Program-made: the position numbers and the translations under genes
Notes under the pieces: generated by a model
Told to the model about the DNA's origin: nothing
Databases searched by the model: none
The model's input: only the letters and a program-made list of their open reading frames with translations
In this document: piece after piece, positions 15,896-25,222 of the stretch
How positions within the stretch are numbered: position 1 is the first letter of the stretch
Layout: every line of letters begins with the position of its first letter
Source: Lutibacter sp. A64
Lineage (GTDB): Bacteria > Bacteroidota > Bacteroidia > Flavobacteriales > Flavobacteriaceae
Assembly (NCBI RefSeq): GCF_022429565.1
Contig: NZ_CP092487.1
Span: forward strand, 2,436,001-2,500,000
DNA: 64,000 bases
Reading direction: 5' to 3'

Positions 15896-16960
15896 TTAAT
15901 CCATATCAAATCTAACACCTAAAGAAACATTATTTTGCTTAATAACTTGATCTTTAAAAATTGGTGATAAATCGTATTTTGCATACACGGCTACATTTCT
16001 AAAAGCCACATAAGAACTTAAGCCATACACCAAATTGCTAGCGTTATAACCTTGTTTTAGTTTATCTTTAACTTTATCTCCATCTACAGAATATTTTAAT
16101 TTTTGACGAGTTCCAATATTAAATCCGGCATAACCACCAATTCCAAATTTAAATTGATTGTAAGTATCATATCTAAAGTAATTATCTTTTACATTTTTGT
16201 TAGACGGTCCAAATTCAAAATGAATAGGCACTACTAAGTTGGTAATAGTTAATTTAGATTTTTTTAAATCATAAGGAAAAACTTCAAGAGAAGTTTCATC
16301 TCCATAATCAACAAAATACTTATTATCCGTAGGTTTTAAACCATTAAACTGTAAAGAAAAACCATATTTTAAACGCATAAAATTTGTATTTTTAAACACC
16401 CTTGTTTTCCACGCCCAACCAAGTTCAAAAAAACGTGAACCCCCAAACTTGTATGGAGAATCATCTATTTTTTCACCTTCTATAATTGCATTATTAAAAC
16501 CAACAGCAATAACTAATTCACTATATGTTCTTCTATCATATCTTCTAGGTTTGTTGTTTCCTTTTGTTTTTACACCTATAACTGTTCCGCTATTTCCACC
16601 AATACTAAAACCAGCAATGGACGTTTCTCCATCATTATCATAATAGCCATCTTCATTACGTTCTAAAAGCGCTATTTTATTATTTATAATTGCTGTTCTG
16701 TTTTCAATGTTTAAAGCTCGTTTTTTTGCTGCTTCTTTTTTTAATAAATCAGCTTTTTCTTCAGTAATTTCACCATTTTTAAAGCGAAGCATAATATTTT
16801 CAACTTCACTTTTCAAATAGTCACGTTCTTCAGTGGAAATTTTTTCTTTTAATTCTTTTAATGTATTAATTCTAAAACTGCTACTATTTTCTTGAGCTTG
16901 TATAAACTGTGTACTAAAAGCTATTAAAATAAGTACTATGTATTTTGTTATATTTTGCAT
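15896..16960 (-). CDS. Outer-membrane beta-barrel protein with helical N-terminus
   Basis: 354 residues, signal peptide MQNITKYIVLILIAFSTQFIQA. The N-terminal part (about 30-105) is a charged helical segment, followed by a beta-barrel of the type called outer membrane beta-barrel or PorT-like (SELVIAVGFNNAIIE, FFELGWAWKTRVF, MRLKYGFSLQFNG, FKFGIGGYAGFNIG, NVSLGVRFDMD). It is the last gene of a minus-strand series, 31 bp behind the putative anti-sigma protein and the ECF sigma factor. In Bacteroidota such barrels are often the target or sensor of the sigma factor they are encoded with. Ligand unknown. Confidence 0.82.
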   Translation of the reverse strand: MQNITKYIVLILIAFSTQFIQAQENSSSFRINTLKELKEKISTEERDYLKSEVENIMLRFKNGEITEEKADLLKKEAAKKRALNIENRTAIINNKIALLERNEDGYYDNDGETSIAGFSIGGNSGTVIGVKTKGNNKPRRYDRRTYSELVIAVGFNNAIIEGEKIDDSPYKFGGSRFFELGWAWKTRVFKNTNFMRLKYGFSLQFNGLKPTDNKYFVDYGDETSLEVFPYDLKKSKLTITNLVVPIHFEFGPSNKNVKDNYFRYDTYNQFKFGIGGYAGFNIGTRQKLKYSVDGDKVKDKLKQGYNASNLVYGLSSYVAFRNVAVYAKYDLSPIFKDQVIKQNNVSLGVRFDMD

Positions 16961-16991
16961 GGTGTGTTTTTTAATTTAGACATTCAACTTA

Positions 16992-17747
16992 CTAATCATT
17001 TCGTTGCGCAATCATTGTTTTTAGATTCTCATAATTCAATCTTAAAGTTTCTAAAAACTTAACTCTAGTAGACCTATCTATATCATCTTCAACGTCTTGA
17101 AGTAATTTATAAGCATCTACTATTTTGGTATTTTCTTTATATAATTTTTCAAATTCTATTGCTAATTGAGCTTCTTTTAAAAGCTGATCAATATCGCTAT
17201 CTGTCACTGTTGTATTGAAGGTATGATTTTTACTTTTTAAGTCTTCAATTTCACTTATTAGTGCTTCAATCTTTTCTTCTTCAACAGTAACTACTACAGC
17301 AATTTCTTCTATATTTTGAAGTTTTATTTTCTTGGAATCAACAAGAACTTCATTTTGCTGCATACCAGATTTTATTTTTTTATCTTTTAAAGTATCAACT
17401 ATTAAACTTTCCGAATTTTCTAGACTATTATTATTTTGTAAAGTATCTAATATTTTTACATTATTATCAACCACAACAGTGCCCGAATCTTCTTCAGTCT
17501 CAGAAACAGGGATAGTTACAATGGTAGGCGTAGTATTGTTAACATCATCTTTAAAAAAGATTGAAACCATTAATAATACCCCTACAACACAAACTGCAAC
17601 TGCTAAAAAGTACCAAGCTTTTACGCCTTTTTTTCGTTCTTTAGAGTTTAAAGAGGCATCTAACTTATTCCAAGAGCTTGCCGTTGGTTTTATAGTTCGT
17701 TTTTCAAGCTTATTTTTTATGTCTTCTTCAAATTTATAAGGTTCCAT
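16992..17747 (-). CDS. Single-pass membrane protein, putative anti-sigma factor
   Basis: 251 residues. The first 42 residues are cytoplasmic-like and basic (MEPYKFEEDIKNKLEKRTI, then SSWNKLDASL), one transmembrane helix follows at about 43-65, and the rest is an acidic, coiled-coil-rich outside domain. It overlaps the ECF sigma gene by 14 bp, the usual arrangement for a sigma/anti-sigma pair. There is no zinc-binding HxxxCxxC motif, so it is not a ZAS-type anti-sigma; the short N-terminal tail would have to bind the sigma factor. No family assignment is certain. Confidence 0.72.
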   Translation of the reverse strand: MEPYKFEEDIKNKLEKRTIKPTASSWNKLDASLNSKERKKGVKAWYFLAVAVCVVGVLLMVSIFFKDDVNNTTPTIVTIPVSETEEDSGTVVVDNNVKILDTLQNNNSLENSESLIVDTLKDKKIKSGMQQNEVLVDSKKIKLQNIEEIAVVVTVEEEKIEALISEIEDLKSKNHTFNTTVTDSDIDQLLKEAQLAIEFEKLYKENTKIVDAYKLLQDVEDDIDRSTRVKFLETLRLNYENLKTMIAQRND

Positions 17748-18297
17748 CGCTTGTTTTATTTAGTTTAATAATTTGTTTCTGAAGAATTTTCCGTGCTTTA
17801 AACAATTGAGATTTTGAAGTTCCTTCAGAAATATTTAACAAAGTTGCAATTTCATGATGTTTATATCCTTCAATAGCATACATTACAAATACAATTCTAT
17901 AACCATCTGGAAGTGCATCAATTAAATTTTGAATTTCATCAACATCCATATCAGAATACACAGAATTAATAGTTGTTTGGTTAAATTCAACATCATCGGT
18001 TACAAATTCAATTTGCTTTTTTTTCCTCAAAAATGAAATGGACTCTCGTATCATAATCCGTCGTATCCAACCTTCAAAACTACCATTATGCTCAAAGCTA
18101 TTTAAATTGGTAAATACTTTTAAAAATCCATTTAACATGGCCTCTTCAGCAAACTGAATATCTTTAATATAATACCTACAAACACTTAACATTTTTGGCG
18201 CATGCAAGTTATATAGCCTTTGTTGTGCTTCTCTGTTATTTTGAAGTGCTTTTTTTATAAGCTTTTCTTCGTTTTTAAATAATTGAATAATTTTCAC
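17734..18297 (-). CDS. ECF-type RNA polymerase sigma factor
   Basis: 187 residues with both ECF domains. Region 2 covers about residues 25-95 (LYNLHAPKMLSVCRYYI, EEAMLNGFLKVF, GWIRRIMIRESISFLRKKK), and region 4 about 125-180 (LIDALPDGYRIVFVMYAIEG, HHEIATLLNISEGTSKSQLF). It directs RNA polymerase to specific promoters when released from inhibition. It overlaps the following single-pass membrane protein by 14 bp and lies 255 bp downstream of the retropepsin gene on the same strand. Confidence 0.93.
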   Translation of the reverse strand: MKIIQLFKNEEKLIKKALQNNREAQQRLYNLHAPKMLSVCRYYIKDIQFAEEAMLNGFLKVFTNLNSFEHNGSFEGWIRRIMIRESISFLRKKKQIEFVTDDVEFNQTTINSVYSDMDVDEIQNLIDALPDGYRIVFVMYAIEGYKHHEIATLLNISEGTSKSQLFKARKILQKQIIKLNKTSDGTL

Positions 18298-18552
18298 AAT
18301 TTACAATGGCTTTTAACTTGTTTAATTTTATAACATATTAAAGTTTCAATTGGGGTTCTATTTATAAAGACGCAATTTATCTGCTAACAGTTGCCTGAAG
18401 TATCTATTTTTTTAAAAAAAATGAAATAAACAACTAAACACATCACAACAAACATCTATATATCAATAAAATAGATGAAAAATATCAGCTAAAAGAAAAT
18501 TTAAAAATAATATCTTAACTAAAATTAAGTACAACGTAATTTTAATATGAAT

Positions 18553-19005
18553 TTAAAACTTAAAAACAAGCTTTTTTAAGTACACACATTTATTTTTATA
18601 ATCTATAATTGCTTTTCCTTTTTCTAAAATATCTGCACCAATAATTCCTTCTACAGCTTTCGCATTGTGCTCTGTTAATGCAGTATTTACATGGGTTAAG
18701 TCCAATAAAACTAGATTAAAATTAGAATATTCCCATTCTTTAAATTTAATTGTATTATTAGATGAAATTTTAGTTTCCATACCTATTGCTCCTGCGCCAG
18801 CGGCTAAAGTTTCAGAATCTTCTACATTTAATTTAAACTGTTCAGCCAAAGTAATATCTAAACACGAATTTGAAGCTCCAGTATCTAGAATAAAACGTCC
18901 CTTTACACCATTTAATGTTGCTTTTATTTCAAAGTGATTTGTGTTTAATTTTTTGAGTTTAATTATAACAAACCCCTTTCTTAAAAGAATACTTTTTAGT
19001 TTCAT
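18553..19005 (-). CDS. Retropepsin-like aspartic protease
   Basis: 150 residues. One retroviral-type aspartic protease domain: FILDTGASNSC with the catalytic Asp41, the following beta-hairpin GAGAIGMETKI, and EGIIGADILEKGKAIIDYKN. Like retropepsins it should work as a homodimer, each chain giving one Asp. No clear signal peptide is seen (the N-terminus is basic with a short hydrophobic patch), so it may stay in the cytoplasm. The start lies only 3 bp behind the stop of the CHAT gene, which implies co-translation with it. Two proteases of different class in one transcript is notable. Confidence 0.88.
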   Translation of the reverse strand: MKLKSILLRKGFVIIKLKKLNTNHFEIKATLNGVKGRFILDTGASNSCLDITLAEQFKLNVEDSETLAAGAGAIGMETKISSNNTIKFKEWEYSNFNLVLLDLTHVNTALTEHNAKAVEGIIGADILEKGKAIIDYKNKCVYLKKLVFKF

Positions 19006-19008
19006 GTA

Positions 19009-21702
19009 CTACTTATTTAGCCCAAATCTACTATTTTTAAAAAAGATAAAGCCAACTAAAAGTCCAATTATTATAATAAAAAGCCACCAATAGCTATTAT
19101 TCTGATTTTTGAGGGTTGTAATTTCACCAAAATAACTAAAACTAGCCCAATAATAAGGCGATTTCTTTATAGCAGAAATAGATGTATCTTTTAAATAATT
19201 TAATTTAGAATGGTACAATGCTTTGGATTTACTACCGGTTTTTTTGTAATTTTTATAAAAAGAAGCCATTAAATTTTCGGTAGATTTATCGTTTACTTTC
19301 CACAAAGAAACAATTAAATTTTTAACACCAGCATACGAAAAACCTCTTGCCAAACTTAAAACACCTTCTCCTTTACTTAAAGTTCCAATTCCTGTTTCAC
19401 AGGCACTTAAAACAACCAAATTGTAATTTAAGTTATAACCATAAATTTCTGGTAAATACAATGTTTCATTAAAAAATTCAATAGCTGGTGGCGTATATAA
19501 ATCTCCTGCTGTTGCGTGTGTAGAAAGGTGTAAAATAGAAAAATCATCCTTTAAAAGGTTAAAACTTTTTTTTGAAGCAGCCTCTCCAATTAAAAAATTT
19601 CCATCTATTTCATTTTTAATACTTGTAGCCTCTTGTGCTGTATAGCCTAATTCTGCTAAATTTCTATGATTATTTTTAAATACTGGAAAAAAACCTATCA
19701 ATTTATTCTTTCTTGTATCAATTACTTTAGAATCGCTCCATAATATAGATGCTGAATAGCTATAACTTATAGTTGTTTTATGAATTAAATAGGGCAATTT
19801 TTCAAAATTAGTAATTGATGTTTCTTCTGTTAACAAGGCATCAAAAGGTATAAAAGAAAACAACCCATCGGGTATTATAATAGTATTTGTATACAATTCC
19901 GCATCAAACAATTTATTGAATAAACTAAATGCTAATGTAGTATATTCTTGAATATTATTTTGAATTGCAGCTCCTCTAACGTCTGAAAACAAAGCTAAAA
20001 ACCGAGAAATTTCATCTTTAAATTCTGTTGTTTTTTCTATTCTCTTTATTGAAATTGAATTGTTTTTTGAAATTGAAAAACTATAAATGTAATTTGTTCC
20101 TTCAAAAAATTCGATTAACAATTCATCATTAACCAATAGTTCTTCTTGTATGGTTTTTACAGAAACAGTTTTAATTAAATCTGATTTTAAATTTGGATAT
20201 TTTAATTCAATTTCCTGATTTAATAATTGAATTTGTTGAGCAACATTTACACGTTCTTTAGTTAATTCAGCTAATAAATTTACTGCCGCTTTATCTTTTT
20301 TTAATTGTTCTAGCGTAATGCTTTTATTTAATTGTGCTTTTTTAAATGCTAATGCGGTTTCTTTAATAAATAAACTATCATTTTTTATGGTTGATTTGGC
20401 TGCCAAAAGTGTTTTATTTTCTAGTAAGATTGATGCTTTTGTTAATTCAGCAAATTCAAATGCTTTTTCAGCCCAACTTATTAAGTTTGTTTGCTCAAAT
20501 AAAATGTAACATAAGTCGATACATTTTTCACTTCGCACTCTATTTTCTTTCTGTTGTACTAATTTTGCATTCTGACTTAAATATGTATTATTAAGTTCTT
20601 TTTCAACTAAAAATGATAACTCATAATTATTTAAAGCAGCTTCAAAATCACCAATTATAGTAAAAATATGTGCTCTACCATCTAAGGCTTGTTTTAATGT
20701 GTTTTCAGGATAAAAATAAGTACTTTCCGGATTTTCAATTTCATTTTTGGGAGCATAATTTGGCAACAATGTACTCAACGCTTTTTGATATGTTTCTAAT
20801 GCTGTTTTATGCTCATTTTGAAGTCTGTAAACTTCAGCAATTTGATTGTAAATTTTTGCAACTTCCCTATCATTATTTCCAAAAGCCAACTTTGAAAATT
20901 TTAATGCTTTATTCAGCTCAACTAAAGCATTATTAAATTCATTTTTTAGTATAAAGCAACTTCCTAATGTATTAAAATTTCTAGCTAAAATAGATGCATC
21001 TTGTTGTACATTTAATTCATTAGAAACCTTCGTGTACTTTTCAGCTTTATTTAAAGCTTCTAACATTAAGTAATTAATAGCTAAATCAGAATTAATTTTA
21101 GCTTTTAAATACTTTGAATTGGCATTTTTTAACCCTAAATTTAAATAATTTATGGCTGTTAAATAAACTCCTTTAGTTCTATAAATAATTGCTAAATTTA
21201 AATATCCCGAAGCAATTTGATTGTTATTTTTCTCTGCAATAGCTTGCTCTATTGTAATTTTAAGAATGTCTTCTGCATTGTCAAAATCTCCAAGTCTGGT
21301 ATAATTATTAGCCAAAGGTTTTAAGCAGTATTCAATTATATTGTAGTGTATCGCATTCTTTTTAAAATGCGCATAACCTTTTTCATAATACTTAATAGAC
21401 TTGTTTATAAATCCTAATTCTTTTAATTGATAAGCATAATTAATATAAAAATAAAGTTGTGCCACAAGTTCATTATTACTTAATGGATTTCTCCACAAAT
21501 TAGCATCTAAACTTTCAAAAATATTTAAATTTTTTACTGTAGGATTTTCAGCAAATTTATCTAAATGTACATAAATATACTCGGCGTAATTATCTGCTTC
21601 TTTTAATGCCTGAACAGTAGTTTTAAAACTTGTGTTTTGCTGTTGTGCTGAAACTAAAAAACCACAAATAATTAATAAAAAAATTAAGCCTTTTTTTAGC
21701 AT
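19009..21702 (-). CDS. TPR-CHAT (caspase-like) protein anchored in the membrane
   Basis: 897 residues. Signal peptide MLKKGLIFLLIICGFLVSA; about eight TPR repeats (60-420) such as ASGYLNLAIIYRTKGVYLTAI; a helical linker; a CHAT domain (about 600-860) with the cysteine-protease dyad His729 in LHLSTHA and Cys768 in LSACETG; then one transmembrane helix near 872-888 and a short basic tail. CHAT is a clan CD peptidase fold related to caspases and separase. The layout places the protease and the TPR part in the periplasm, tied to the inner membrane. It is followed at 3 bp by a retropepsin-like gene. Substrate unknown. Confidence 0.92.
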   Translation of the reverse strand: MLKKGLIFLLIICGFLVSAQQQNTSFKTTVQALKEADNYAEYIYVHLDKFAENPTVKNLNIFESLDANLWRNPLSNNELVAQLYFYINYAYQLKELGFINKSIKYYEKGYAHFKKNAIHYNIIEYCLKPLANNYTRLGDFDNAEDILKITIEQAIAEKNNNQIASGYLNLAIIYRTKGVYLTAINYLNLGLKNANSKYLKAKINSDLAINYLMLEALNKAEKYTKVSNELNVQQDASILARNFNTLGSCFILKNEFNNALVELNKALKFSKLAFGNNDREVAKIYNQIAEVYRLQNEHKTALETYQKALSTLLPNYAPKNEIENPESTYFYPENTLKQALDGRAHIFTIIGDFEAALNNYELSFLVEKELNNTYLSQNAKLVQQKENRVRSEKCIDLCYILFEQTNLISWAEKAFEFAELTKASILLENKTLLAAKSTIKNDSLFIKETALAFKKAQLNKSITLEQLKKDKAAVNLLAELTKERVNVAQQIQLLNQEIELKYPNLKSDLIKTVSVKTIQEELLVNDELLIEFFEGTNYIYSFSISKNNSISIKRIEKTTEFKDEISRFLALFSDVRGAAIQNNIQEYTTLAFSLFNKLFDAELYTNTIIIPDGLFSFIPFDALLTEETSITNFEKLPYLIHKTTISYSYSASILWSDSKVIDTRKNKLIGFFPVFKNNHRNLAELGYTAQEATSIKNEIDGNFLIGEAASKKSFNLLKDDFSILHLSTHATAGDLYTPPAIEFFNETLYLPEIYGYNLNYNLVVLSACETGIGTLSKGEGVLSLARGFSYAGVKNLIVSLWKVNDKSTENLMASFYKNYKKTGSKSKALYHSKLNYLKDTSISAIKKSPYYWASFSYFGEITTLKNQNNSYWWLFIIIIGLLVGFIFFKNSRFGLNK

Positions 21703-21869
21703 CAGTTATTTAAAGTTTTGAATTATTCTTTTAATGGCTTTATAAAATATTGTTATTTTTTTGATATAAATATCTAAATAGAGAGCATTCGTAAAATACA
21801 TTTCTACACCGTTCAACAACCAAATTTAGTAGAAAGAACCATTTTAACTAATATATATAGAATCTGTTT

Positions 21870-23861
21870 TTAAATTTTCCAGATTGCATAAAAATGCAAT
21901 TGCGAATTTGGTTCATTAAAATTATAAATATATCGCGCTCCTAAACTTGGTCCAATTCGAGAAGCTCCAATAGTAATATCTCCAAAAATACCATATTTAA
22001 TGTCGGAAAACGCATTATTTTCTGAAGTTGTTATTGTTGATGAGGCTTCTTCAAGAAACTTCCCTTTTTCATCATTATAATACGTATAATACTCAGTAGC
22101 TGTAGTCGTTTCTACTTCATTAGAAACATCTAAAGAAATTTGAGGTCCAACTCCAAGCCCAATAACTCCATTTAAATTATATCTAAATGAAACAGGCACA
22201 ATATCTAAGTTAATTTTTTCGGTTGTTATGCTATTATTTTCTTCTTTTAAAGCAATATCTACAGTTGCTCCAGGTATTTCGTCTAAGCCTACAATATCTG
22301 ACATACTATTAAAATCCGTAAATTTATGTGTGCCCATCATAATTTCGGCTTGTAAATATTTTTTATACGATTTATAAGGTGAAATTGTAGCACCCACAAA
22401 ATAACTTTTAGAATCTGTTAAATCTGGAAAACTATTATATCCGGCTTTTACACCAATTGAAATTCCTGGTTTAAATCTAGATGTTGAAACATTTGTAATT
22501 ATAGGTTCATTTTTATCGAATATAATTGCTGTTTGACTTTTAGATTTTACTTTGTGAAAATCTTTTCCAAATTTTAATGCGTATTTTACAAATCCTTTGG
22601 TAGAATCTTTGTCGTGTACTCCTTTTTGCGCTGTTCCTGGTAAGTAAATATTTTTAAACTGAAACGATATTTGATCTTTACTTATTATAGTATCTAAACA
22701 ACTGTATTGAACTTGCTCTTCTGGACAAATAGGGCATTTTGGATACATATCTATAACCTCTAAAGTTGATTTATCTAACATTTCTGGAATATCAACATTT
22801 AATTTTATAAGTTTTGCAGGCCCTTCTCCATCATTTTGAAATCGTACTTTATATTTTAATTTTTTATAACGCACCAATCTGTAATTTAATCGCGTATCAT
22901 AAACTGCCATTTTATTTGGATCGTGAGATGTTACAAGTTCCATTTCTTTAGTTAAAACCTTATGTTCATCATTTCCTCTTTCTGGCACATAAATACTTCT
23001 AATGGATATTATTGCACTGGTATCTTTTAACATTTCTGGAGTGGTTTTAAATGTAAAAAACATATTGCGTTCTTCATTAGGTTGCATTTCATTAAAGTTA
23101 TACACTTTCACATCTTGATAAGTTATTTTAGCTTCTTCTAAGCTAAGCGGTAAATTTTGTTGTATAGAATCTGTCACCAATAGTTTTTCATCTAAAAAAG
23201 TGCTAATTCCTGTAGTTTGAATCAATTCTTCTTTTGAAATATAACGTTTACTATCTACAATCATTTCATCTAAAACTTCTTGCTCATTATTATGCAAACG
23301 CACATCTACTAATTCAAAATTTTTATCTTTATATTTCGTTTCATTAAAAAACAAATATACTTTTCCGTTTGTAGCATATTCTTTAGTATTTCCATAACTT
23401 ACAATAAACTGCATTTCTTGTTCTGGCATTGGTTCTCTGTTAGTTTGTAATCTAAAGCCATTATGAGCAGCAATAAGGTTGTATTTTATGTTAGAGACAT
23501 TCTTTTTATTAATACTAGTTACACTAACTTCTTTTGGTCTTGTTGTAGGTGGTTTTCCATCATCATAATTATTAGTAACCGAAAGTTGAGCTGTATAATT
23601 CCCGGTTTCTTTATAAACATGTTCAGGGTCTTTATTAAAACTATAATTTCCGTCTCCAAATTCCCAGTAATAGGTATAAAAAGCTTTGGGCGCCCCTGCA
23701 ATTTGATTTAACTCTGGAGTTTCGGGGCTAAAAGACACCTTATTTTCTTCTACAGTATGTACTATTGCAGCTGTTCTAGTGATAGTATCTTTAACAATAG
23801 ATTGTGAATTTGCATAATTACAACTCAATACAAAAAAAACAATTTTTAAATAAGTTTTCAT
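21870..23861 (-). CDS. PKD-domain surface protein with C-terminal barrel-like domain
   Basis: 663 residues, signal peptide MKTYLKIVFFVLSCNYANS. A PKD domain occupies about 35-112 (YYWEFGDGNYSF, HVYKETGNYTAQLSV). A long middle region resembles the DUF11 or conserved-repeat type (YKVRFQNDGEGPAKLIKLNVDIP). The last 190 residues have outer-membrane barrel strands (GISIGVKAGYNSF, IGASRIGPSLGARYIYNF, LHFYAIWKI). It may be an outer-membrane protein with a large periplasmic or surface arm. It precedes the CHAT gene by 167 bp on the same strand. No enzymatic motif is seen. Confidence 0.82.
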   Translation of the reverse strand: MKTYLKIVFFVLSCNYANSQSIVKDTITRTAAIVHTVEENKVSFSPETPELNQIAGAPKAFYTYYWEFGDGNYSFNKDPEHVYKETGNYTAQLSVTNNYDDGKPPTTRPKEVSVTSINKKNVSNIKYNLIAAHNGFRLQTNREPMPEQEMQFIVSYGNTKEYATNGKVYLFFNETKYKDKNFELVDVRLHNNEQEVLDEMIVDSKRYISKEELIQTTGISTFLDEKLLVTDSIQQNLPLSLEEAKITYQDVKVYNFNEMQPNEERNMFFTFKTTPEMLKDTSAIISIRSIYVPERGNDEHKVLTKEMELVTSHDPNKMAVYDTRLNYRLVRYKKLKYKVRFQNDGEGPAKLIKLNVDIPEMLDKSTLEVIDMYPKCPICPEEQVQYSCLDTIISKDQISFQFKNIYLPGTAQKGVHDKDSTKGFVKYALKFGKDFHKVKSKSQTAIIFDKNEPIITNVSTSRFKPGISIGVKAGYNSFPDLTDSKSYFVGATISPYKSYKKYLQAEIMMGTHKFTDFNSMSDIVGLDEIPGATVDIALKEENNSITTEKINLDIVPVSFRYNLNGVIGLGVGPQISLDVSNEVETTTATEYYTYYNDEKGKFLEEASSTITTSENNAFSDIKYGIFGDITIGASRIGPSLGARYIYNFNEPNSQLHFYAIWKI

Positions 23862-24016
23862 ACGTCTTTATTATTTTTTTTAACGGTCGCATACTGTTCA
23901 CATTTTATCATTTTTATAGCTGATAAATTATATAACATGCTCGGTTTGTTAGTATTCCATTTTAACAAATATAGAAAAACATTCTAAATGAAGCTTAAAA
24001 CTAAATTAAATGAATA

Positions 24017-24045
24017 AAAAAAGCCACCTTAAAAAAGGTGGCTTT
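24017..24045 (-). terminator. Rho-independent terminator of the tonB unit
   Basis: Arms AAAGCCACCTT (24020-24030) and AAGGTGGCTTT (24035-24045) form an 11-bp stem with a four-base loop; the minus strand continues in a T run. It lies 26 bp after the tonB stop and closes the long maeB-to-tonB unit. Confidence 0.88.
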
Positions 24046-24070
24046 ATAGTATTCTATAAAAATCATTTAT

Positions 24071-24790
24071 CTATTCAACTTTAAAAGCGATAGGTAAACT
24101 ATATTTTACACCAACTGGTCTTCCTCTTTGTTTACCAGGAGTCATTTTTGGTAATAAGTTTACAACTCTAATTGCTTCTTCTTGTAATCTTTTATGTGGT
24201 GCACGTGCCATTACATCTGTAATTTCACCATTTTTATCAATTTTAAACATCACAAAAATACGCTTAACACCTGGAGCTAATCCTAAATCTGATGCTAAAT
24301 CTGCATTAAATTTTCTATTAACGTGTTTAGTAATTTTATCTTGTAAACAATTTCTTAATTCAGTTTTATTTCCTTTACATCCAGGATATACAGGTACATC
24401 TTCAATAATTGCAAAAGGTACATCTTCCATCACCTCTTCCTCTTCTTCTACCTCTATAATTTCCTCAACTTCAACAGCTTCTGTTTCGTCTGTTTCAGTA
24501 GATTCAATTACAGTTTCCTCAATTTCTTCTTCATCTTCAACAACTTCAATTTTGTCTGGTGTTGGTGGTGGTGGAGTTTTTGGCTCTGGCGGCTTAACCT
24601 GTTCAATTTCTATTGTTTGTTCTTCATCTTCCATATTTAAGACCACTGGTCCTAAATTTTCGATAACTCTATCATAGGTTTTCTTCTCAATGGCTAAATA
24701 AACCACCAACAATGCTAAAACTAGCCCTAATTGCATAAATAACTTGCTGTAGTTCTCTAGATTTGCTTTTGGATTTTTTTTAATCTGCAT
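24071..24790 (-). CDS. TonB-family energy transducer
   Basis: 239 residues. Short basic cytoplasmic N-terminus (MQIKKNPKANLENYSKLFMQ), one transmembrane helix (about 19-35), a periplasmic Pro-rich then strongly acidic spacer (KPPEPKTPPPPTPDK followed by long Glu runs to about 120), and a TonB C-terminal domain (about 150-239) ending VKYSLPIAFKVE. It couples the proton-motive force to outer-membrane receptors, several of which are encoded nearby. The PVYPGCKG segment before the C-terminal domain is typical of Bacteroidota TonB proteins. It may be read from the long upstream unit (63-bp gap) or from its own promoter. Confidence 0.92.
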   Translation of the reverse strand: MQIKKNPKANLENYSKLFMQLGLVLALLVVYLAIEKKTYDRVIENLGPVVLNMEDEEQTIEIEQVKPPEPKTPPPPTPDKIEVVEDEEEIEETVIESTETDETEAVEVEEIIEVEEEEEVMEDVPFAIIEDVPVYPGCKGNKTELRNCLQDKITKHVNRKFNADLASDLGLAPGVKRIFVMFKIDKNGEITDVMARAPHKRLQEEAIRVVNLLPKMTPGKQRGRPVGVKYSLPIAFKVE

Positions 24791-24853
24791 CTGTAAAATA
24801 TTTATAGTTCGCTAATTTAATAATTTTATAACAACTTTTACAATAATATTTTT

Positions 24854-25222
24854 CTATTTCAAAAGTTTTTTTTGTTGAAATACTTTAAAAACTGTAAATC
24901 CAATTGCAATTCCTAACAAATTAGCTAGTATATCTTTAATTTCGAATTGTCTATTAGCTGTAACAGTTTTTTGTAACACTTCAATAATTATGCCATAGAA
25001 AAATATCAAGAAAATTATGTAAGTATTGATATTCAAATATTTATAATTTTTATTTAAAGCAATTAACCAACAGAGTGTTAATAAAAAATAAGCACTACTG
25101 TGTATTAATTTATCTGAAACTTTAATATTAGAAGGTACAGTGTCTCCAATTGTTATAAGACTACCCCAACCAATAATTATTGTTAAAGAAATTGCAAAAA
25201 ATAAAACTATTTTATGCACCAA
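24854..25222 (-). CDS. VanZ-like membrane protein
   Basis: 122 residues with four transmembrane helices. The VanZ-like pattern is present: a loop [16 protein letters not shown] after the first helix and [16 protein letters not shown] in the last. The family is linked to teicoplanin resistance only in VanZ itself; in Bacteroidota its role is unknown. It overlaps the end of gcvH by 11 bp, so translation is probably coupled. This gcvH-vanZ pairing is a common synteny in Flavobacteriia. Confidence 0.85.
   Translation of the reverse strand: MVHKIVLFFAISLTIIIGWGSLITIGDTVPSNIKVSDKLIHSSAYFLLTLCWLIALNKNYKYLNINTYIIFLIFFYGIIIEVLQKTVTANRQFEIKDILANLLGIAIGFTVFKVFQQKKLLK

Noticed and set aside
15896-16960. 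Calling the barrel protein PorT of the type IX system
   Set aside because: The barrel type is similar but the helical N-terminus and the sigma-factor context do not fit PorT, and no diagnostic segment is visible.
18298-18552. Possible hidden gene between the sigma factor and the retropepsin genes
   Set aside because: AT-rich spacer with stops in all frames and no RNA-like pairing beyond short runs.
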